Origin: Pseudomonadota bacterium
GTDB lineage: Bacteria > Pseudomonadota > Alphaproteobacteria > Rhodospirillales > Magnetospirillaceae
Assembly: GCA_021781575.1 (NCBI GenBank)
Contig: JAJXWP010000014.1
Location: forward strand, 25,981 to 89,980
DNA: 64,000 bases
Direction of reading: 5' to 3'
Part shown: piece by piece, positions 46,424 to 56,020 of the stretch
Layout: each line of letters starts with the position of its first letter
How positions within the stretch are numbered: position 1 is the stretch's first letter
Program-made: the position numbers and the translations under genes
Notes under the pieces: generated by a model
The model's database searches: none
What the model saw: the letters and a program-made list of their open reading frames with translations, nothing else
What the model was told of the DNA's origin: nothing

Positions 46424-47115
46424 GGGCGCTGCCGCGGCCGGCCGTGCCGGGCACCGACCAGTTCGGCAACGATCGACGCGGCGATTTCCCCCGGCAGCCG
46501 GCCGCCCAGGTCGAGCCCCACCGGGGCGGCGATCCTGGCGATGTCGACGTCGGTGAAACCGGCCTCGACCAGCCGGGCCTTGCGCCGCGCATGGGTCCGG
46601 CTGCTGCCCAGGGCGCCGACGAAGAAGGCCGGCGAGCGCAGGGCGCCGATCAGACCGACATCGTCGATCTTGGGGTCGTGCGTCAGGGTCACTACTGCCG
46701 TGCGGGCATTGGGCGGCGTCGCGGCCAGGACTTCGTTGGGCCACTCGACGATCAGTTCGACGCCCGGAAAGCGCGATGCGGTGGCGAATGCGCGGCGCGG
46801 ATCGATGACCTTCACCGCAAAACCGGCGAGCGCCGCCATCGGCGCCAGGGCTTGGGCGATATGGACGGCGCCGACCAGAACAAGCGTCCAGGGCGGGCCG
46901 TAAACGCGGACGAAAAGCCCGTCGACCTCGCCGCTGGCATCTCCGGCCAGCAGGCGGCGAACGCCGGCCAATGTCTCTTCACCCAGATCAAGCTCGCCGG
47001 AGACCTGGTCGGCGGTAACCAGGGCCTGCACACCGGTTGTCCGGTCGGTGACCATGGCTGCCGGGCACTGGGCGGCGCGGAAGGCCTGCAGAGCGCGGAA
47101 CAGCTTGCTGTTCAT
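46420..47115 (-). CDS. XdhC-family molybdenum-cofactor maturation protein
   Basis: Protein of 231 aa with an XdhC-type C-terminal Rossmann domain (AVVTLTHDPKIDD, AFFVGALGSSRTHARRKARL, IAAPVGLDLGGRLPGEIAASIVAEL in part). XdhC proteins bind and help sulfurate the Mo cofactor before insertion into xanthine-oxidase-type enzymes. The N-terminal part is a shortened CoxI-like region. Both ends overlap the neighbours by ATGA. Confidence 0.87.
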
Positions 47116-47462
47116 CGGACACGCTCGACAAATATGCCGATGGTGCCGCCGCAGGCCAGACCGACCTGCCAGGCCTGCTCGTCGCTGACACCGAATTCCA
47201 GGCTGCGCGGCTTTCCATCGGCGATGGTCTCCAGCGCCGATGAAATCACCGCACCTTCGATGCAGCCGCCTGACACCGAGCCGACGAAGGCGCCGCCGGC
47301 CTCGACAGCCAGATGGCTGCCCACCGGCAGCGGCGCCGATCCCCAGATCTTAGTCACCGTGGCCAGCGCCACGTCGCGCCCCTCGTCCAGCCAGGCCGCC
47401 AGCTGGCCGAGGATGGCATCGTCGTCCGCACCGCTGAGAGGGGCAGACGGGGGTAGGTTCAT
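47112..47462 (-). CDS. Stand-alone XdhC/CoxI N-terminal domain protein
   Basis: Protein of 116 aa with only the XdhC_CoxI N-terminal domain: ALATVTKIWGSAPLPVGSHLAV, then GSVSGGCIEGAV and LACGGTIGIFVE, including the conserved GGCIE cysteine. ATG 47462 overlaps the hcrB stop (ATGA); a TTG at 47483 would lengthen it by seven residues. Together with the next gene it makes a split XdhC, dedicated to 4-hydroxybenzoyl-CoA reductase. Confidence 0.86.
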   Translation of the reverse strand: MNLPPSAPLSGADDDAILGQLAAWLDEGRDVALATVTKIWGSAPLPVGSHLAVEAGGAFVGSVSGGCIEGAVISSALETIADGKPRSLEFGVSDEQAWQVGLACGGTIGIFVERVR

Positions 47463-48433
47463 CGTGTCGTCCCCTGCTCCCAAAGGCCGTCAACCAGTCG
47501 CCGCGCCGCTGCTTGCAGGACGCGCCGGCGATATTTCATGCCGATCGTCGTGGTATTCTGCAGCTTCGCCGTCTTGTTCAGCCGGTCGGCCAGCATCTTG
47601 GCCGCGGCATCATCCCAGCTCTCCAAGCCGTCCATGGAAATTGCCAGCGGTGCCGAGCCGGCTCCGGTGACCGCGACGCGCAGGCCGACCAGGCGCGGGC
47701 CGTCGCGCTCGACGGCGGCGGCGACGCCGACCAGCGGGAAATCGATGGATTCGCGGACCCGCAGCTTGGCGTAGCCGGCCACCAGACGGTCGTTGCGTGG
47801 GACGATTACCGCCAGCAGAAGCTCGCCCGGCGCCAGCGTCAGATGGGCCGCACCGTCGTCGTGGAACAGCTCGGCCAGGGGAATGGTGCGCCGCCCGCCG
47901 GGTCCGGCCAACTCCGCCTTCGCATCGAGGACCATCAGGGCCGGAGCCAGGTCGCCGCGATAGGTGGCGAAACAGCGGGAACTCTTGGGGGCCACATGGC
48001 AGCGGTCGCCCTGGTATTTCAGGCAATAGCCGTTCCCCGAGCGCCACCATTCACTTTGGTTGTAGTAGACGCAACGGGTATCCTGGCACAGGTTGCCGCC
48101 CACCGTTCCGGCCGCCCGGTGAGTTGGACCGGCCACCGCCGTCGCCGCCTCGGCCAATACCGGCACATGAATGCGGAGTGACGGATGGCTGGCCAGCGCG
48201 GCCAGCGACAGGCCCGCTCCGATGCGCCAGCCGTCGGCCGTCTCTTCGACCGCGTCCAGCCCCGGTATGGCGGTCAGATCGACCAGCGCCTCGGGCTCTT
48301 TCAGGCCACGGCGAAGATTGGGCAGCAGGTCCGTGGCACCCGCCACCGGCAGCACCCCGGGAGCGGCCAGGGCGGTGACTGCGTCATCGATGCTGGCGGG
48401 CCGGACATAGCGGAAATCGGGCAGGATGGTCAT
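47459..48433 (-). CDS. hcrB: 4-hydroxybenzoyl-CoA reductase beta (FAD) subunit
   Basis: FAD-binding subunit of 324 aa. It contains the special 4Fe-4S loop found only in this subfamily: Cys121, Cys137, Cys145 and Cys154, with spacing 16/8/9, identical to Thauera aromatica HcrB (Cys122, 138, 146, 155) shifted by one. The FAD motif is [16 protein letters not shown], with [14 protein letters not shown]. The loop is what separates true 4-hydroxybenzoyl-CoA reductases from xanthine dehydrogenase-like paralogues. It overlaps hcrA by ATGA. Confidence 0.96.
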   Translation of the reverse strand: MTILPDFRYVRPASIDDAVTALAAPGVLPVAGATDLLPNLRRGLKEPEALVDLTAIPGLDAVEETADGWRIGAGLSLAALASHPSLRIHVPVLAEAATAVAGPTHRAAGTVGGNLCQDTRCVYYNQSEWWRSGNGYCLKYQGDRCHVAPKSSRCFATYRGDLAPALMVLDAKAELAGPGGRRTIPLAELFHDDGAAHLTLAPGELLLAVIVPRNDRLVAGYAKLRVRESIDFPLVGVAAAVERDGPRLVGLRVAVTGAGSAPLAISMDGLESWDDAAAKMLADRLNKTAKLQNTTTIGMKYRRRVLQAAARRLVDGLWEQGTTR

Positions 48434-50748
48434 AGGGTGGTCTCCCGGCTTTCGAGCAGGTCGAGCATGCGATCAGGGGTCAGCGGCAGGGCGTCCGGCC
48501 ACACGCCGGCGGCTTCATGGACGGCGTCCATCAGGGCAGGCAGGAAACCCGACAGCATTCCTTCGCTGGCTTCCTTGGCACCGAACGGTCCGTTGGGGTC
48601 CATGCTCTCGACGATGATCACCTCCATATCGGGACTGTCGGCCATCGTCGGTACCCGGTAATCGATGATGTTGGAATGGATCATCCGCCCCTGGTCGAAG
48701 CGGGTCTCCTCCGACATCGCCTGTCCCATGCCCATCCACACACCACCTTGTATCTGGCCTTCCACCGCCAGCGGGTTCAAGGCGCGGCCGACATCGACGG
48801 CCACCCAAACCTTGTGGACGGTGATCTTGCCGGTCACTTCGTCGACCGAAGCCTCGACCACCTGCGCGGCGTAACAGAAACCCATGGTGGCGCCGATGGC
48901 GCTGCCCTTGATCTTCTTGTCGCCCTGGAACTCGATCGGCGGGGTGAAGGTTCCCTTGACGGTGATGGTGCCGGTGTCGACCAGCGCCGCCTTCACCACC
49001 TCGTTGAAGGGCAGGCCGGGATGTTGACCGCCGACGACACGGAACACCTCGTCGACGCATTCGATGTCGTCGGGCTGGGCATCGAGTTTCTTCGCCGCCG
49101 CCTCGTTGAGGACGCGCTGCAGCGCCTTGGCCGCGTCGATGGCGGCATTGCCGACCATGAAGGTGACGCGCGACGAGTAGCTGCCGTTATCCTTGGGAGT
49201 CACCGCACTGTCGGCGGAAATCACCCGGATGCGGTTCAAATCGACGCCCAGCACCTGCTTGACCATTTGCGCCGCCATGGTGTTCGAACCCTGGCCGATA
49301 TCGGCGGCGCCGGTGAGCAGGGTGACGCCGCCGTCGAAGTCCAGTTTCAGGTTTACCGTGGCATGGGGCTCGCCTGTCCAATGCTTCGGCGTCGAGGTCC
49401 CGGAAACGAAATGCGAGCAGGCCAGCCCGAGGCCGCGCCCCTTGGGCATCTTGCCGCGTCGCTCGGCCCAGCCGGAAGCCTGCAGCACCTTGTCCAGGCA
49501 TTCGGGAAGGCCGTAGCTCATGATCTTCTGGGCGTACAAGGTGGTGTAGGGCACAGACGGGATCAGGTTGGCACGGCGCACGGCGAAGGCGTCCAGGCCC
49601 AGTTCATCGGCCATCTCGTTCAACAGCGCCTCGAAGGCGGCTCGGGCATCGACCGTGCCGTGGCCGCGCATGGCGCCGCAAGGCGGGGTATTGGTGTAGA
49701 CCCGCCAGCCGTCGTACTTGATGTTGGCAATTTCATAGAGGCCGTGCAGCAGCGCGCCGGCATATAGAATGGTGATGATGCCGTAACCGGCATAGGCTCC
49801 ACCGCGCTGGATACATTCCTCGGCACAGGCGGTGATCTTGCCGTCCCGGGTCATGCCGAGTTTCATCTTGATCTCGGCTTCCGGCCGACCGCGATGGGAG
49901 ATGAAGGTCTCCTCCCGCGTCTGCAGCAGCCGCACGGCACCCTTCGCCTTGCGCGCCAGCAGAGCGGCGATAATCTCGAAGCTCAAGGCTTCGGTACGGG
50001 CACCGAAGCCGCCGCCGAGAAACGGCTTGACCACGCGGACGCGCGACGGATCGACCTGCAGGCAGGACGACACCTTGAGATGCACATAATACGGCACCTG
50101 GGTGGTGGTATGGAGGGTCAGCCAATCCTTGTCGACGTCATATTCGGCCAGGGTGGCGTTGGGCTCCATATGCATATGGTTGACTTCGGCGAAGCGGAAC
50201 ACCTTCTCGCGCACCAGATCGGCAGCGGCAAAGCCGGCTTCCACGTCGCCGAACTCGTGATGCACTTCGCGCAGCACATTGTTCGGCTTATCGGCATGAA
50301 GCGGCTCGGCGCCGGCCTCCATCGCCTTGCGCGGATCGATGTAGACGGGCAGCTGTTCATATTCGACGCGGATCAGCTTGAGCGCCGCCAGGGCCGTCGC
50401 TTCGTCCACCGCCGCGACGGCGGCGATGGGGTCGCCGCGGTACCGCACCTTCTCGCGGGCCAGCGGATATTCATTTTCGGCAATGGGCAGGACGCCGAAG
50501 GGAACCGGCGTATCGGCTCCGGTCGCGACGGCGATCACGCCCTCCAGCGCTTCCGCCGCGCTGGTGTCGATCGATAGGATCCGCGCATGAGCCACCGGGC
50601 TGCGCAGGATCTTGCCGACCAGCGCGTCCTGCACCACAAGGTCGGCGGTATACTTGGCCTTGCCGGTGACCTTGTCGACGCCGTCGATCAGCGGCGTGCG
50701 GACGCCGACGGCGCCGGCCTCGCGCTTTTCCAGGGTTCGAACACTCAT
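48430..50748 (-). CDS. hcrA: 4-hydroxybenzoyl-CoA reductase alpha (molybdenum) subunit
   Basis: Catalytic Mo subunit of 772 aa (xanthine-oxidase family) that removes the para-hydroxyl of 4-hydroxybenzoyl-CoA to give benzoyl-CoA, using reduced ferredoxin. It has [43 protein letters not shown] and the C-terminal [11 protein letters not shown] with the catalytic glutamate. ATG 50748 overlaps the hcrC stop (ATGA); frame upstream of it lies over hcrC. Size matches the family. Confidence 0.95.
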   Translation of the reverse strand: MSVRTLEKREAGAVGVRTPLIDGVDKVTGKAKYTADLVVQDALVGKILRSPVAHARILSIDTSAAEALEGVIAVATGADTPVPFGVLPIAENEYPLAREKVRYRGDPIAAVAAVDEATALAALKLIRVEYEQLPVYIDPRKAMEAGAEPLHADKPNNVLREVHHEFGDVEAGFAAADLVREKVFRFAEVNHMHMEPNATLAEYDVDKDWLTLHTTTQVPYYVHLKVSSCLQVDPSRVRVVKPFLGGGFGARTEALSFEIIAALLARKAKGAVRLLQTREETFISHRGRPEAEIKMKLGMTRDGKITACAEECIQRGGAYAGYGIITILYAGALLHGLYEIANIKYDGWRVYTNTPPCGAMRGHGTVDARAAFEALLNEMADELGLDAFAVRRANLIPSVPYTTLYAQKIMSYGLPECLDKVLQASGWAERRGKMPKGRGLGLACSHFVSGTSTPKHWTGEPHATVNLKLDFDGGVTLLTGAADIGQGSNTMAAQMVKQVLGVDLNRIRVISADSAVTPKDNGSYSSRVTFMVGNAAIDAAKALQRVLNEAAAKKLDAQPDDIECVDEVFRVVGGQHPGLPFNEVVKAALVDTGTITVKGTFTPPIEFQGDKKIKGSAIGATMGFCYAAQVVEASVDEVTGKITVHKVWVAVDVGRALNPLAVEGQIQGGVWMGMGQAMSEETRFDQGRMIHSNIIDYRVPTMADSPDMEVIIVESMDPNGPFGAKEASEGMLSGFLPALMDAVHEAAGVWPDALPLTPDRMLDLLESRETTL

Positions 50749-51221
50749 TCCGCGGCCTCCCGAGCGCGAGCGGCGGTTTCCACCGACTCGATGATCTTCA
50801 CATAGCCGGTGCAGCGGCATAGATTCCCGGCCAGGGCTGCCTTGATTTCATCGCGGCTGGGATCGGGGTTGCGCCGCAACAGGGCCTCGGCCGCCATGAT
50901 CATGCCCGGCGTGCAGAAGCCGCACTGGGTGCCCAGCTTTTCATGGAAGGCCTGCTGCAGGACGGACAGGCGGCCTCGCTTGGCCAGCCCCTCGATGGTT
51001 TCGACCCTTTTGCCGGCCACCTGGTGGGCCAGGGTGGAACAGGCCAGCCGCGGCTGGTCATCGACCAGCACCGTGCAGGCGCCGCATTCTCCGCCGTCGC
51101 ACCCTTGCTTGGTGCCGGTCAGCCCGAGAACGTCCCGCAGGTAGTCCAGCAGCAGCATGTTGTCGGCGACCAGATCCTCACGGCCGCGACCATTGACAGT
51201 GAGCGAAAGTACCGACCTCAC
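50745..51221 (-). CDS. hcrC: 4-hydroxybenzoyl-CoA reductase gamma (2Fe-2S) subunit
   Basis: Protein of 158 aa with the two 2Fe-2S clusters of the xanthine-oxidase family: [16 protein letters not shown]...ACST and [11 protein letters not shown]...CRCTGY. GTG 51221 follows a strong AGGAGGACAGG ribosome site. It is the first structural gene after the MarR gene (70 bp apart) and is coupled to hcrA. The hcrC-A-B order is reported here as seen. Confidence 0.95.
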   Translation of the reverse strand: MRSVLSLTVNGRGREDLVADNMLLLDYLRDVLGLTGTKQGCDGGECGACTVLVDDQPRLACSTLAHQVAGKRVETIEGLAKRGRLSVLQQAFHEKLGTQCGFCTPGMIMAAEALLRRNPDPSRDEIKAALAGNLCRCTGYVKIIESVETAARAREAAE

Positions 51222-51291
51222 AGCCTGTCCTCCTTCATCGAACTCTCCGTTCCCATCCGTTCGGCCGGCGCCTGGCGCGGGCCCTGTCTTG

Positions 51292-51804
51292 TTATTGCGC
51301 TTGCCGGTAGACCCGGTCCAAAAGGCCGATCAAGGTGTCCCTCTCGGCCGTCGTCAGTTCCGAGGCGACTTCCCGCTCGTGGCGCAAGATCTCCGCTTCC
51401 ATGCGTTGCACCGCCTGCTCGCCGCGGAGGCTGGGGTAAAGGCAGTTGCTGCGCCGATCGTTCGGCGAGCCGATCCGCTCGATCAGGCCGGCGGCATCGA
51501 GTTGCCGGACCACTTTTACGATGTTCGATCGCTCGACCCCCATGGCCTCGGCCAAGCGGCTCTGGCTGAGGCCGGGGTTGGCGGCGATGACCTGGAGCAT
51601 GCCGCACAGGCCCGGCGTCAGCCCTTCGCTCGCCACCCTCTTGGCAAAATGCTTGAATACCGCGACCTGCGTCCGCCGCAGATGGTAGCCAAGCAACTCG
51701 GGAAGAATGCCCAGTGACAAACGTCCATCCGGCGCATCAGCGCGTTCTTCGACGAGTTGCTCCTGCCTGGTCACCACCATCGCCTCGATCAGATTCAACG
51801 GCAT
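51292..51804 (-). CDS. MarR-family regulator of the hcr operon
   Basis: Winged-helix regulator of 170 aa. Helix-turn-helix LSQSRLAEAMGVERSNIVKVVRQLDAAGLIER, wing GSPNDRRSNCLYPSLRG. It is the first gene of the leftward operon hcrCAB-xdhC-mobA-like, and two 19-bp palindromes lie directly upstream, so autorepression is likely. MarR proteins such as CouR sense aryl-CoA thioesters, so 4-hydroxybenzoyl-CoA is a reasonable but unproven ligand. The start is uncertain: ATG 51804, ATG 51780 or TTG 51816. Confidence 0.87.
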   Translation of the reverse strand: MPLNLIEAMVVTRQEQLVEERADAPDGRLSLGILPELLGYHLRRTQVAVFKHFAKRVASEGLTPGLCGMLQVIAANPGLSQSRLAEAMGVERSNIVKVVRQLDAAGLIERIGSPNDRRSNCLYPSLRGEQAVQRMEAEILRHEREVASELTTAERDTLIGLLDRVYRQAQ

Positions 51805-51819
51805 TATGGTGCGCAATTA

Positions 51820-51838
51820 TTGTTTACCTGGTCAACAA
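51820..51838. promoter_or_regulatory. MarR operator-like palindrome 1
   Basis: TTGTTTACCTGGTCAACAA, a 19-bp palindrome about a central T with one mismatched pair. It lies 16 bp upstream of the proposed MarR start. Confidence 0.7.
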
Positions 51839-51842
51839 TTTT

Positions 51843-51861
51843 TTGTTCACCAGGCGAACAA
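51843..51861. promoter_or_regulatory. MarR operator-like palindrome 2
   Basis: TTGTTCACCAGGCGAACAA, the same pattern as palindrome 1 and centred 23 bp from it (about two helical turns), so two dimers could bind side by side. Both are separated by a T-rich spacer. The surrounding 51805-52040 stretch contains no gene. Confidence 0.7.
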
Positions 51862-52040
51862 TTTTTCGCCGGGAGATCGGCGACACGACCAGGCCCTCAC
51901 AGGACGGTGGCAAAGACGGTGGATGTCGGATTCCGGCCTATCGCGGTCCCGGCCTTCAAACCAAGGCCGAAACCGCTCTAACCGACAAAGATTGACGGCT
52001 TTACACGATCAACAAAGTGCGATTACCGCGAAACGAGTCC

Positions 52041-52955
52041 CTATCGCGTGGCGATCGGCTTTTCCCCCGAGTAATCATAGAAGCCGCGGCCGGTCTTGCG
52101 ACCAAGCCAGCCGGCCTCGACATATTTCACCAGCAGCGGGCAGGGCCGATACTTGGTGTCGGCCAGGCCGTCGTGCAGGACCTGCATGATGGCAAGGCAG
52201 GTGTCGAGGCCGATGAAATCGGCAAGCTCCAGGGGCCCCATCGGCTGGTTGGCGCCGAGGCGCAACGCCGCATCGATGGATTCCACCGAACCGACGCCCT
52301 CGTAAAGGGTGTAGACCGCCTCGTTGATCATCGGCAGCAGGATGCGGTTGACGATGAAGGCGGGAAAATCGTCCGACATCACCGGAACCTTGCCCAGCCG
52401 CCGCACCACGCCATGCACCACATGGTAGGTTTCATCCGCGGTAGCGATGCCGCGGATCAATTCGACCAGCGCCATCACCGGCACCGGGTTCATGAAGTGC
52501 ATGCCCATGAACTTGCCAGGACGGTCAGTGGCACTGCCCAGGCGGGTAATGGAAATGGACGAGGTGTTCGATGCGACGATCGCGCTCGGCTTCAGCACCG
52601 GAATCAACTGCTTGAAAATGGCCCGCTTGACCGCCTCGTCTTCGCTGGCCGCTTCGATCACCAGGTCGCAATCCGACAGCGTGACATACTCGACACAGGT
52701 GCGAATGCGGCCCAGCGCCTCCTTCTTCGCATCCTCGGCCAAACGCCCCTTGGCGACAAGGCGGTCCAAACCGCGCCCGATGGCCTTGATGGCAGCGGCG
52801 AGACGTTCTTCATTGAGATCGAGCACGGTAACGTTGTAACCGGCCTGAGCCAGGACCTGGGTGATACCGGTACCCATCTGGCCGGCCCCGATCACGCCGA
52901 CCTGGCGGATGGCATCGGATGCGGCGATATCGGCAGTCGAACTGATATGTGTCAT
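52041..52955 (-). CDS. hbd: 3-hydroxyacyl-CoA dehydrogenase
   Basis: NAD+-dependent 3-hydroxybutyryl-CoA dehydrogenase-type enzyme of 304 aa. The Rossmann motif is [24 protein letters not shown] in part, about residue 20, followed by the catalytic His region [16 protein letters not shown] and the C-terminal [15 protein letters not shown], and ends [14 protein letters not shown]. Here it probably serves the lower pathway after glutaryl-CoA dehydrogenase (crotonyl-CoA to acetyl-CoA). The strand is opposite to the PaaY-like gene. Confidence 0.92.
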   Translation of the reverse strand: MTHISSTADIAASDAIRQVGVIGAGQMGTGITQVLAQAGYNVTVLDLNEERLAAAIKAIGRGLDRLVAKGRLAEDAKKEALGRIRTCVEYVTLSDCDLVIEAASEDEAVKRAIFKQLIPVLKPSAIVASNTSSISITRLGSATDRPGKFMGMHFMNPVPVMALVELIRGIATADETYHVVHGVVRRLGKVPVMSDDFPAFIVNRILLPMINEAVYTLYEGVGSVESIDAALRLGANQPMGPLELADFIGLDTCLAIMQVLHDGLADTKYRPCPLLVKYVEAGWLGRKTGRGFYDYSGEKPIATR

Positions 52956-53463
52956 CGAGGAAACTCCACTGCGCTTCCGGCCGAGGCAGGGGCTAGAGCG
53001 GTTTCGACCCCGTTTGCCGGTGATCCGCCGCAGACACCTGATTCCCAGGCGCCTGAACCAGGCAGTCCACCAACTGGTTGTATTGTGGTGAAAATCTGAG
53101 GGAAGGTGTGGGCGCCATCCCTCAGGCTCGCGCCACTAGCCGATACCGCGAAGAGCCCGCGCGCCTGGCGCGCAATTGTTAAGCCTAGCCGGCAAAGCCG
53201 GCAGGACGGCGCCTGAGCGTCGCGGTCGGGATGACCGCAAACCTGCTCGAATGGCCGACGATCTCGTTGCTGGCGGTATTGTGCGTTAAGCGCAGCCCCA
53301 ATTCTCACCGCCCACCCCCCGATTCGATCGGAACATCAACACTGCTAATACCATTCGCCAAGTAGGGAGATCAACGAAAAACGCAAAATGGTACTATAAT
53401 ACGCTTGGCCAGCCCGCTATACCTTGGGCCCTCAGAAAACACCCGCTTGCGGAGGGAGTTGTC
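52956..53463. other. Long intergenic region between hbd and paaY-like
   Basis: About 508 bp with no convincing gene. It holds a GCCGGC-AAA-GCCGGC hairpin at 53188-53202 and a shared operator-like site at 53390-53403. An open reverse frame spans much of it (52952-53308), but its composition is poor and it has no ribosome site. Confidence 0.5.
53390..53403. promoter_or_regulatory. Candidate aromatic-regulon operator, site 5
   Basis: GGTACTATAATACG, preceded by AAAAT. It lies about 60 bp upstream of the PaaY-like start and matches the shared palindrome except for the last base. Confidence 0.5.
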
Positions 53464-54054
53464 GTGGCGCAGGTCTACTCGTTTGAAGGTCGCATTCCTG
53501 TCATCGACCCCAGCGCCTTCGTTCACCCGACCGCGGTTCTCATCGGCGACGTGCAGGTGGGGCCGGGCTGCTACGTCGGCCCCGGGGTCAGCCTGCGCGG
53601 GGATTTTTCCTCGATCCTGCTCAATGCCGGCTGCAACGTCCAGGATAACGCCGTATTGCACGGCTCACCCCACATGGACACGGTGGTGGAGGAAGACGGC
53701 CATATCGGCCATGGCGCCGTGGTTCATGCCTGCCGCATCGGCCGTAACGCCCTGATCGGCATGAACGCTATCGTCTTCGACGACGCCCGCATCGGCGAAA
53801 GCGCCATCGTCGCCGCCCTTTCCTTCGTCAAGGCCCGCTTCGTCGTGCCGCCACGCCATCTCGTCGCCGGCGTCCCGGCCAGGGTGGTTCGTCCCCTGGA
53901 CGATGCCGAAATCGCCAAGAAGCGCACCGGCACCATCGCCTACCAGCGTTTGGCCGCCCGCTGCCTGGCGACCCTCGAGCCGTGCGATCCCCTGCCCCGC
54001 CCCGAACACGGTCGGCCTCGGATCGATATTCGCTCGTTCTGGCCGGAAGACTGA
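53464..54054 (+). CDS. paaY: PaaY-like left-handed beta-helix protein
   Basis: Hexapeptide-repeat protein of 196 aa, gamma-carbonic-anhydrase/PaaY type: turns such as PTAVLIGDVQVGPGCYVGPG in part and the metal-ligand histidines HGSPHMDTVV, HIGHGAVVHACRIG. PaaY of E. coli is a thioesterase that removes dead-end CoA adducts from phenylacetate metabolism. GTG 53464 follows GGAGGGAG. Its presence beside anaerobic rather than paa aerobic genes suggests a CoA-clearing role there too. Confidence 0.87.
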   Translation: MAQVYSFEGRIPVIDPSAFVHPTAVLIGDVQVGPGCYVGPGVSLRGDFSSILLNAGCNVQDNAVLHGSPHMDTVVEEDGHIGHGAVVHACRIGRNALIGMNAIVFDDARIGESAIVAALSFVKARFVVPPRHLVAGVPARVVRPLDDAEIAKKRTGTIAYQRLAARCLATLEPCDPLPRPEHGRPRIDIRSFWPED

Positions 54055-54063
54055 GAAGGCCGG

Positions 54064-54483
54064 TTATTCCGCCATGGCCTCGCAATCCAGGCCGACGTTA
54101 CCGACGCCGGCCAGGCTGCCCTGCAGGCGCGCCATATCGCGGACGAGCTGCTGGGTCTCTTCCGTCACGGCATTGGCGGCATCGTCGATTTCGCGAAAAT
54201 CGACCGGTGATACGGCCCGCACGGGCCGCGGGTAGCTGTTGAACGCGATCCCCACCCGCCCATCCGACTGCGTCCCTTCGGCCACCTTGGCCAGCCAGGC
54301 CATGCAATGCAACAGAACCATGTCGACGGCGCCAATCTGCAAGCGTCGCAGCATCCTGCCCGCCGTCTCCGGCCCCGAGATCAACGACGGGGTGGCCAGC
54401 ACGGCGACGATGTCCCGAGTTTGATCGTGAAGCTTCCAGCACCGTTGGGCCAACGCGTTCAGGTGACGGGGATCGACAGTCAT
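54064..54483 (-). CDS. Protein of unknown function
   Basis: Protein of 139 aa, mostly helical and cytoplasmic (HLNALAQRCWKLHDQTRDIVAVLA in part; FREIDDAANAVTEETQQLVRDMARLQGSL in part). ATG 54483 follows GAAGGA. No known motif is seen. It converges with the PaaY-like gene (9 bp between stops) and lies downstream of gcdH behind a terminator, so it is probably transcribed separately or by read-through. Confidence 0.6.
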   Translation of the reverse strand: MTVDPRHLNALAQRCWKLHDQTRDIVAVLATPSLISGPETAGRMLRRLQIGAVDMVLLHCMAWLAKVAEGTQSDGRVGIAFNSYPRPVRAVSPVDFREIDDAANAVTEETQQLVRDMARLQGSLAGVGNVGLDCEAMAE

Positions 54484-54525
54484 GGCGTGTCCTTCTGCTA
54501 CAAGGCAACCGGTACCGAAATGCCG

Positions 54526-54578
54526 AAAAAAGAAGGCCAGATGGTCCATGGATCAAACAGGGGAGGAACCATCTGGCC
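54526..54578 (-). terminator. Rho-independent terminator downstream of gcdH
   Basis: On the minus strand GGCCAGATGGT pairs with its exact complement over an 11-bp stem (arms 54568-54578 and 54535-54545), with a 22-nt loop. It is followed by TTCTTTTTT. It lies about 107 bp after the gcdH stop. Confidence 0.75.
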
Positions 54579-54637
54579 TCAAGTTGACCTCTGGAGGAGC
54601 CACCAGTCCCGCCGTGCCCCGACGGGACCGGAACCAA

Positions 54638-54662
54638 GTTGCCGGAGAGGCCTACCGGCAAC
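54638..54662. other. Short hairpin between gcdH and its terminator
   Basis: GTTGCCGG (54638-54645) pairs with CCGGCAAC (54655-54662) across a 9-nt loop, 22 bp downstream of the gcdH stop. It may stabilise the transcript end. Confidence 0.5.
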
Positions 54663-54684
54663 TCGCACCCGTGTTACCTGCGCG

Positions 54685-55872
54685 TCAGCCGGCGAAGGCG
54701 TTCAGTCCGGTCATGGCGCGGCCGAGAATGAGGGCGTGCACGTCGTGCGTACCTTCGTAGGTGTTTACCGCCTCGAGGTTCATGACGTGACGGATGATAT
54801 GGAACTCATCCGAAATGCCGTTGCCGCCGTGCATGTCGCGGGCCGTCCTGGCGATGTCCAGGGCCTTGCCGCAGTTGTTGCGCTTAAGCATCGAGATCAT
54901 TTCGGGCGCCATCTCGCCACCGTCAAACAGCCGGCCCAGGCGCAGACAGGCATGCAGGCCCAGCGTGATCTCGGTCTGCATGTTGACCAGCTTCAACTGG
55001 ATCAACTGATTGTTGGCCAGCGGCCGGTTGAACTGCTTGCGGTCGAGCGTATAGCTGCGGGCCTGGTGCCAACAGAATTCGGCGGCGCCCAGGACGCCCC
55101 AGGCGATGCCGTAGCGGGCGCGGTTGAGGCAGCCGAAGGGGCCCTTCAGTCCTTCCACATTGGGCAGCAGATTCTCTTCCGGCACGAACACGTCGTCCAT
55201 GACGATCTCGCCGGTGGTCGAGGCGCGAAGCGAGAATTTTCCCTCGATCTTGGGAGCGGACAATCCCTTCATCCCCTTCTCCAGGATGAAGCCGCGGATC
55301 ACCTTGTCCTCGGTCTTGGCCCAGACGACGAATACGTCGGCGATGGGTGAGTTGGTGATCCACATCTTGCTGCCGCGGAGGAGCCAACCGCCATCCACCT
55401 TGGTCGCCCGGGTGCGCATGCTGCCCGGGTCCGAGCCGGCATCGGGCTCGGTCAGACCGAAACAGCCGACCAGCTCGCCGGTCGCCAGCCGAGGCAGGTA
55501 CTTCTTGCGCTGCGCCTCGGTACCGTAGGCGTGGATGGGATACATGACCAGCGACGACTGCACGCTCATCGCCGAGCGATAGCCGGAATCGACCCGCTCG
55601 ACCTCGCGGGCGATCAAGCCGTAGCAGACATAGTTGACGCCGGAGCAGCCATAGTCTTCCGGCAAAGTCGGGCCAAGGAAGCCCAACTCGCCCATTTCAC
55701 TCATGATCTCGCGGTGAAAGATCTCATGCCGGTTGGCTTCCTGCACCCGCGGCAGCAGCTTCTCCTGGCAGTAGGCGTGGGCCGAATCCCGCACCATCCG
55801 CTCGTCCTCGGTGAGGCATTCCTCCAGAAGCAGCGGATCATCCCATTGGAAAGAACGTTTTTGGACTGACAT
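54685..55872 (-). CDS. gcdH: Glutaryl-CoA dehydrogenase
   Basis: Flavin-dependent decarboxylating acyl-CoA dehydrogenase of 395 aa that turns glutaryl-CoA into crotonyl-CoA and CO2, with electrons to ETF. Motifs are [30 protein letters not shown] and the catalytic glutamate in [12 protein letters not shown] (about Glu373). The ATG at 55872 is chosen over the preceding TTG. It serves the lower benzoyl-CoA pathway after ring cleavage. It is divergent from had across a 148-bp region with an operator-like site. Confidence 0.94.
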   Translation of the reverse strand: MSVQKRSFQWDDPLLLEECLTEDERMVRDSAHAYCQEKLLPRVQEANRHEIFHREIMSEMGELGFLGPTLPEDYGCSGVNYVCYGLIAREVERVDSGYRSAMSVQSSLVMYPIHAYGTEAQRKKYLPRLATGELVGCFGLTEPDAGSDPGSMRTRATKVDGGWLLRGSKMWITNSPIADVFVVWAKTEDKVIRGFILEKGMKGLSAPKIEGKFSLRASTTGEIVMDDVFVPEENLLPNVEGLKGPFGCLNRARYGIAWGVLGAAEFCWHQARSYTLDRKQFNRPLANNQLIQLKLVNMQTEITLGLHACLRLGRLFDGGEMAPEMISMLKRNNCGKALDIARTARDMHGGNGISDEFHIIRHVMNLEAVNTYEGTHDVHALILGRAMTGLNAFAG

Positions 55873-55928
55873 CAATCGGGCCTCCCGGCAGTGGTGTGGT
55901 TCGTGCGGAACCGGCTTGACGTTAATTC

Positions 55929-55942
55929 GGTATTGTAGTACT
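55929..55942. promoter_or_regulatory. Candidate aromatic-regulon operator, site 6
   Basis: GGTATTGTAGTACT, between gcdH (leftward) and had-oah-dch-bcrCBAD (rightward). It is 56 bp from the gcdH start and 78 bp from the had start, so one site could govern both directions. Confidence 0.5.
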
Positions 55943-56020
55943 TCAATGCTTATTATCGTAAACAGACCGCGACGCTTCCGTCAAGGGGTGTGGCGACAAT
56001 GGTAAGGAGGGAAAGGGTCA

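Noticed and set aside
52952..53308. 118-codon minus-strand frame upstream of hbd
   Set aside because: No ribosome site, poor composition, ends inside the hbd start; treated as intergenic.
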